From Candidatus Doudnabacteria bacterium (GTDB lineage: Bacteria; Patescibacteriota; Doudnabacteria; UBA920): DNA of 36,881 nt. The stretch covers positions 1 through 36,881 of the forward strand of contig JAHFJJ010000014.1 of assembly GCA_023245895.1 (NCBI GenBank), read 5' to 3'. Of the stretch, positions 34,928-36,881 are shown in pieces; the first letter of the stretch is position 1, and each line of letters opens with the position of its first letter. A model generated the notes under the pieces. It made no database searches. It was given only the letters and a program-made list of their open reading frames with translations, and was not told where the DNA came from. The translations under genes were made by a program, and so were the position numbers.

Positions 34928-36400
34928 TTATGCGCGGCATAAAGCTTTATATTTTTCCGGCAGGCTGTCGCAGGCTTCGGTAGCCTTTTTGACCGTCTGG
35001 CCGACAATCATTGAATAACAAGCTTGCTCCTCCTGGGCAGTAAGCAGCGGGTCTTTGCAAAAATTCAGGCCTTTTATATACTCCTGCTCGGGCTGCCCGT
35101 GGGCTAAAAAGCCGACCAAAACCCCGTTGAAACAAAATGTACGGAGATACTCGGGCAGGGACCGGCAATCCAGAAGGTTTTTTTTCTGGCTGGCTTTGGC
35201 AATGTCGTCCTGCATAAAATCAGCGGCCATTTTTGATATGGAATCTATTTTTATTTCGCGGCTAATATCCTCTTTCAGCAGCCAACCCGCGGCTTTCTTA
35301 AAGTCATGCCCGGAAAATTCCGAGGTTAAACCGGTAAATTCAAAGTAGCAGGAAATTTTGTATTTTTGTTCCTGTTTCCTGCATTCCGCGTAAACATCTT
35401 TGGGATCTACGGACAGTTTGTAATCCTTATGGTAGGCGTTTTGCTGCATGGCGTTAAACGCGCCATCATAGCAATTGCGCAGGTCCTGGGGCGAGTCCAG
35501 CGCGGCCTCGCAGGTCTTAAACCCTGGACTAATCATGGCTCCAAAATCCCCCCACAGGGCCGGATTGTCAATGTTAACCGAACCATGTCCAATGCCGTGC
35601 ACGCAGCTGGAATAAGTGCCGCCGGCTAAGCTGCCCAGCTGTTTGGTAGCGTATTCGCAAAAAGCCTTGGTTTGTTTTATGTCGCCGGAAGTTTGCAGGA
35701 GCCTTTCTATAAAACCGTGGAAAAAACCGTAGCCGCAATAGGAAGTTTCCTTCCTCAAAATAATTTCTTTTTGGTCTTTAAATTTTTCAAACGCGGCCTT
35801 GCCTAAAATATGCGCCCAGCCATGGCAGGCTTTGGGAATTTCCGGGTCGGTCTTGTACAATTCGACAAAAAGCTCAAAAGCGGCATCCAAACCGTCTTCC
35901 TTAACGGCTCTTTGCAGCTGCTCGTCCCAACATTGCTGTTTTTTATTCTTGTCTATATTAGCGCAATTGCCTACCGCGGCTTTAACTTTTTTTTCTGTAC
36001 CAAAAGCGCCGTTTGCAGCCACCACAATACTGCCCGTGTTGGTGGGCGAAAGGTGGTCATGGAAATACCATGTGCCGGGTTTGTTAAAAACAAAGCTCCA
36101 GGAATCTCCAGGTTTGATTTCGCGCTTAGGGTCAAACTCCGGATAAATAGCATGGGTAGGATGTAAATTAGAAGCCGGCCAAAAGGCTTTGCCCGCGGTC
36201 GTGGTAAAAATAACCGTATCGCCTTGATGGATCGCGATTTCGTCCGGAACAAATCCTTGCTTGGTAAGATTTATAGTATGGGTCGCGCCAAGAGCCACAG
36301 AAACCTGGTTTGACGGCATCGCCTGCTTGCGGTAAAGCAAAAAGCCCACCAGCGCAAGGCCGCATACAATAATCAAAAATTGATTGCGCTTAAGATTCAT
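34928..36400 (-). CDS. Membrane-anchored cupredoxin fused to a CHxxxH/CGxxFxHG/CxHGxGH domain
   Basis: A 490-residue paralogue of the protein at 30695-32188 with the same architecture: TM anchor (about 8-23), Cys-less cupredoxin (LHPTH with His80 and His83; FHDH with His114 and His116), then CHGWAHILG (192-200), YCGYGFFHG (221-229) and CVHGIGHG (266-273). The C-terminus has regularly paired Cys (CRSLPEYLRTFC, FCKDPLLTAQEEQAC, CDSLPEKYKALC) that suggest a disulfide-stapled helical-repeat solenoid, which fits an extracytoplasmic location. The start overlaps the stop of the upstream partial gene (TAATG). It is 12 bases before the 370-residue gene. Confidence 0.75.
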   Translation of the reverse strand: MNLKRNQFLIIVCGLALVGFLLYRKQAMPSNQVSVALGATHTINLTKQGFVPDEIAIHQGDTVIFTTTAGKAFWPASNLHPTHAIYPEFDPKREIKPGDSWSFVFNKPGTWYFHDHLSPTNTGSIVVAANGAFGTEKKVKAAVGNCANIDKNKKQQCWDEQLQRAVKEDGLDAAFELFVELYKTDPEIPKACHGWAHILGKAAFEKFKDQKEIILRKETSYCGYGFFHGFIERLLQTSGDIKQTKAFCEYATKQLGSLAGGTYSSCVHGIGHGSVNIDNPALWGDFGAMISPGFKTCEAALDSPQDLRNCYDGAFNAMQQNAYHKDYKLSVDPKDVYAECRKQEQKYKISCYFEFTGLTSEFSGHDFKKAAGWLLKEDISREIKIDSISKMAADFMQDDIAKASQKKNLLDCRSLPEYLRTFCFNGVLVGFLAHGQPEQEYIKGLNFCKDPLLTAQEEQACYSMIVGQTVKKATEACDSLPEKYKALCRA

Positions 36401-36881
36401 TATTTTGAACTATTGGCCAGACACCTGTTTTTCCAGCCGCCCGGCAGGCTGTTGCATAACTGGTAAAACTGCTCAGACCCCGGTTTAAAATTAAATGTGG
36501 AATAAAATACCAGCTCATTAAAGCACTGGTCCTGGTCATCGCTCCGGCCGGCAGATTTGCAAACTGCGGCTGACTTTTCTATATTAGCATAGTCGGTTTC
36601 AATTAGCCTAGAAGCGGTATTGGCAAAACAGCGGCCGCTCACGCCCGCGGGCAGTTGGGAGCAGTAATCTTTCATAAAATTGGTGTCAAACTGAACCTGG
36701 GCTGTCACCACATAAAATAAATCCGTGTAGCAGGAACTCTGGTCGCTGGCAGATTTAAAATGGCGGCAAAACCCGACTACGCCTGTGGGAGTCATAATTT
36801 CCGCGCGGTATAAAGGCCAGCCTTCGCTCCAGCAGGAAAGCGCCTCTTGGCCGGAAAATCTTGAACAATACGAGATGAGTT
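36400..36881 (-). CDS. Cysteine-paired helical-repeat protein, N-terminus beyond the window
   Basis: The reading frame is open to the right edge of the window, so the start is outside and the visible C-terminal part is 160 residues. An internal ATG at 36795 is unlikely to be the real start because upstream codons continue the same Cys-rich pattern (YCSRFSGQEALSCW). Cys occur in pairs 7-13 residues apart with longer gaps between: FCRHFKSASDQSSC, YCSQLPAGVSGRC, VCKSAGRSDDQDQC and LCNSLPGGWKNRC. The last and second match the C-terminal repeats of the 490-residue paralogue (CDSLPEKYKALC), so it belongs to the same family. Its stop shares bases with the next start, marking one operon. Confidence 0.75.
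   Translation of the reverse strand, partial: LISYCSRFSGQEALSCWSEGWPLYRAEIMTPTGVVGFCRHFKSASDQSSCYTDLFYVVTAQVQFDTNFMKDYCSQLPAGVSGRCFANTASRLIETDYANIEKSAAVCKSAGRSDDQDQCFNELVFYSTFNFKPGSEQFYQLCNSLPGGWKNRCLANSSK

Overview
This window looks like a chromosomal segment of an uncultured, small-genome bacterium, most likely a member of the Patescibacteria (candidate phyla radiation, Parcubacteria-like). The evidence is indirect: closely packed genes, many short orphan ORFs, few Shine-Dalgarno sites, and housekeeping genes riddled with in-frame palindromic repeats. There is no rRNA or other phylogenetic marker, so the placement is an inference. TGA is a stop codon (the gene at 32185-32712 ends in TGA), which argues against the recoded Gracilibacteria. 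Almost every gene is on the minus strand. The two exceptions are small plus-strand genes at 14741 and 25080, each lying head to head with an aminoacyl-tRNA synthetase gene.

Layout. 13-5720: two small membrane proteins (DUF4383-like, DUF1761), purH, an orphan gene, maf, a PaaX-like protein bracketed by a shared palindromic motif, tRNA-Pro(GGG), and an 86-residue charged protein behind a long structured leader with mutually exclusive hairpins. 5727-11628: parB, tRNA-Leu(CAA), a PAP2 phosphatase and uppP (undecaprenyl-phosphate recycling), glyA, an MFS transporter and tsaC. 11732-18498: leuS with a serine-hydrolase domain inserted in its editing domain, a small plus-strand gene, tatD, metG and an AI-2E/PerM-family permease. 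18540-25005: short ORFs, nfo, a VOC protein, an M16 peptidase, an M24 peptidase, a DUF559 nuclease framed by inverted repeats, and glyS. 25080-30485: a two-TM plus-strand protein, tgt, three orphan ORFs, pnp and a CheY-like regulator.

30695-36881 (running off the right edge) is a tightly coupled operon of at least six exported or membrane-anchored proteins. Two are cupredoxin fusions; they and a third paralogue share a domain with motifs CHxxxHxLG, CGxxFxHG and CxHGxGH at near-constant spacing. Also present are a TPR protein, a protein whose mature N-terminus would be histidine, and a partial cysteine-paired repeat protein. I do not recognise this as a named system; it is the best candidate here for an undescribed, probably copper-related, extracytoplasmic apparatus.

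The second theme is repeats. At least three families of palindromic elements are interspersed both between genes and in frame inside essential genes: A (TGTCATTGCGAG...CTCGCAATGACA), B (GTAG...GCCGATTTATCGGC...GCCCATAAATGGGC...CTAC) and C (CCCTCTCCC/GGGAGAGGG hairpins). In-frame copies occur in purH, leuS, tatD, nfo, the M16 and M24 peptidases and tgt, making several of these proteins longer than usual. The DUF559 nuclease gene is flanked by inverted copies of family C units, suggesting that it is or was a mobile unit and perhaps the source of those repeats.

A third theme is transcription start architecture: maf, the AI-2E permease and glyS share TGnTAAAAT followed by six bases and then ATG, which predicts leaderless mRNAs; tgt has a similar arrangement.
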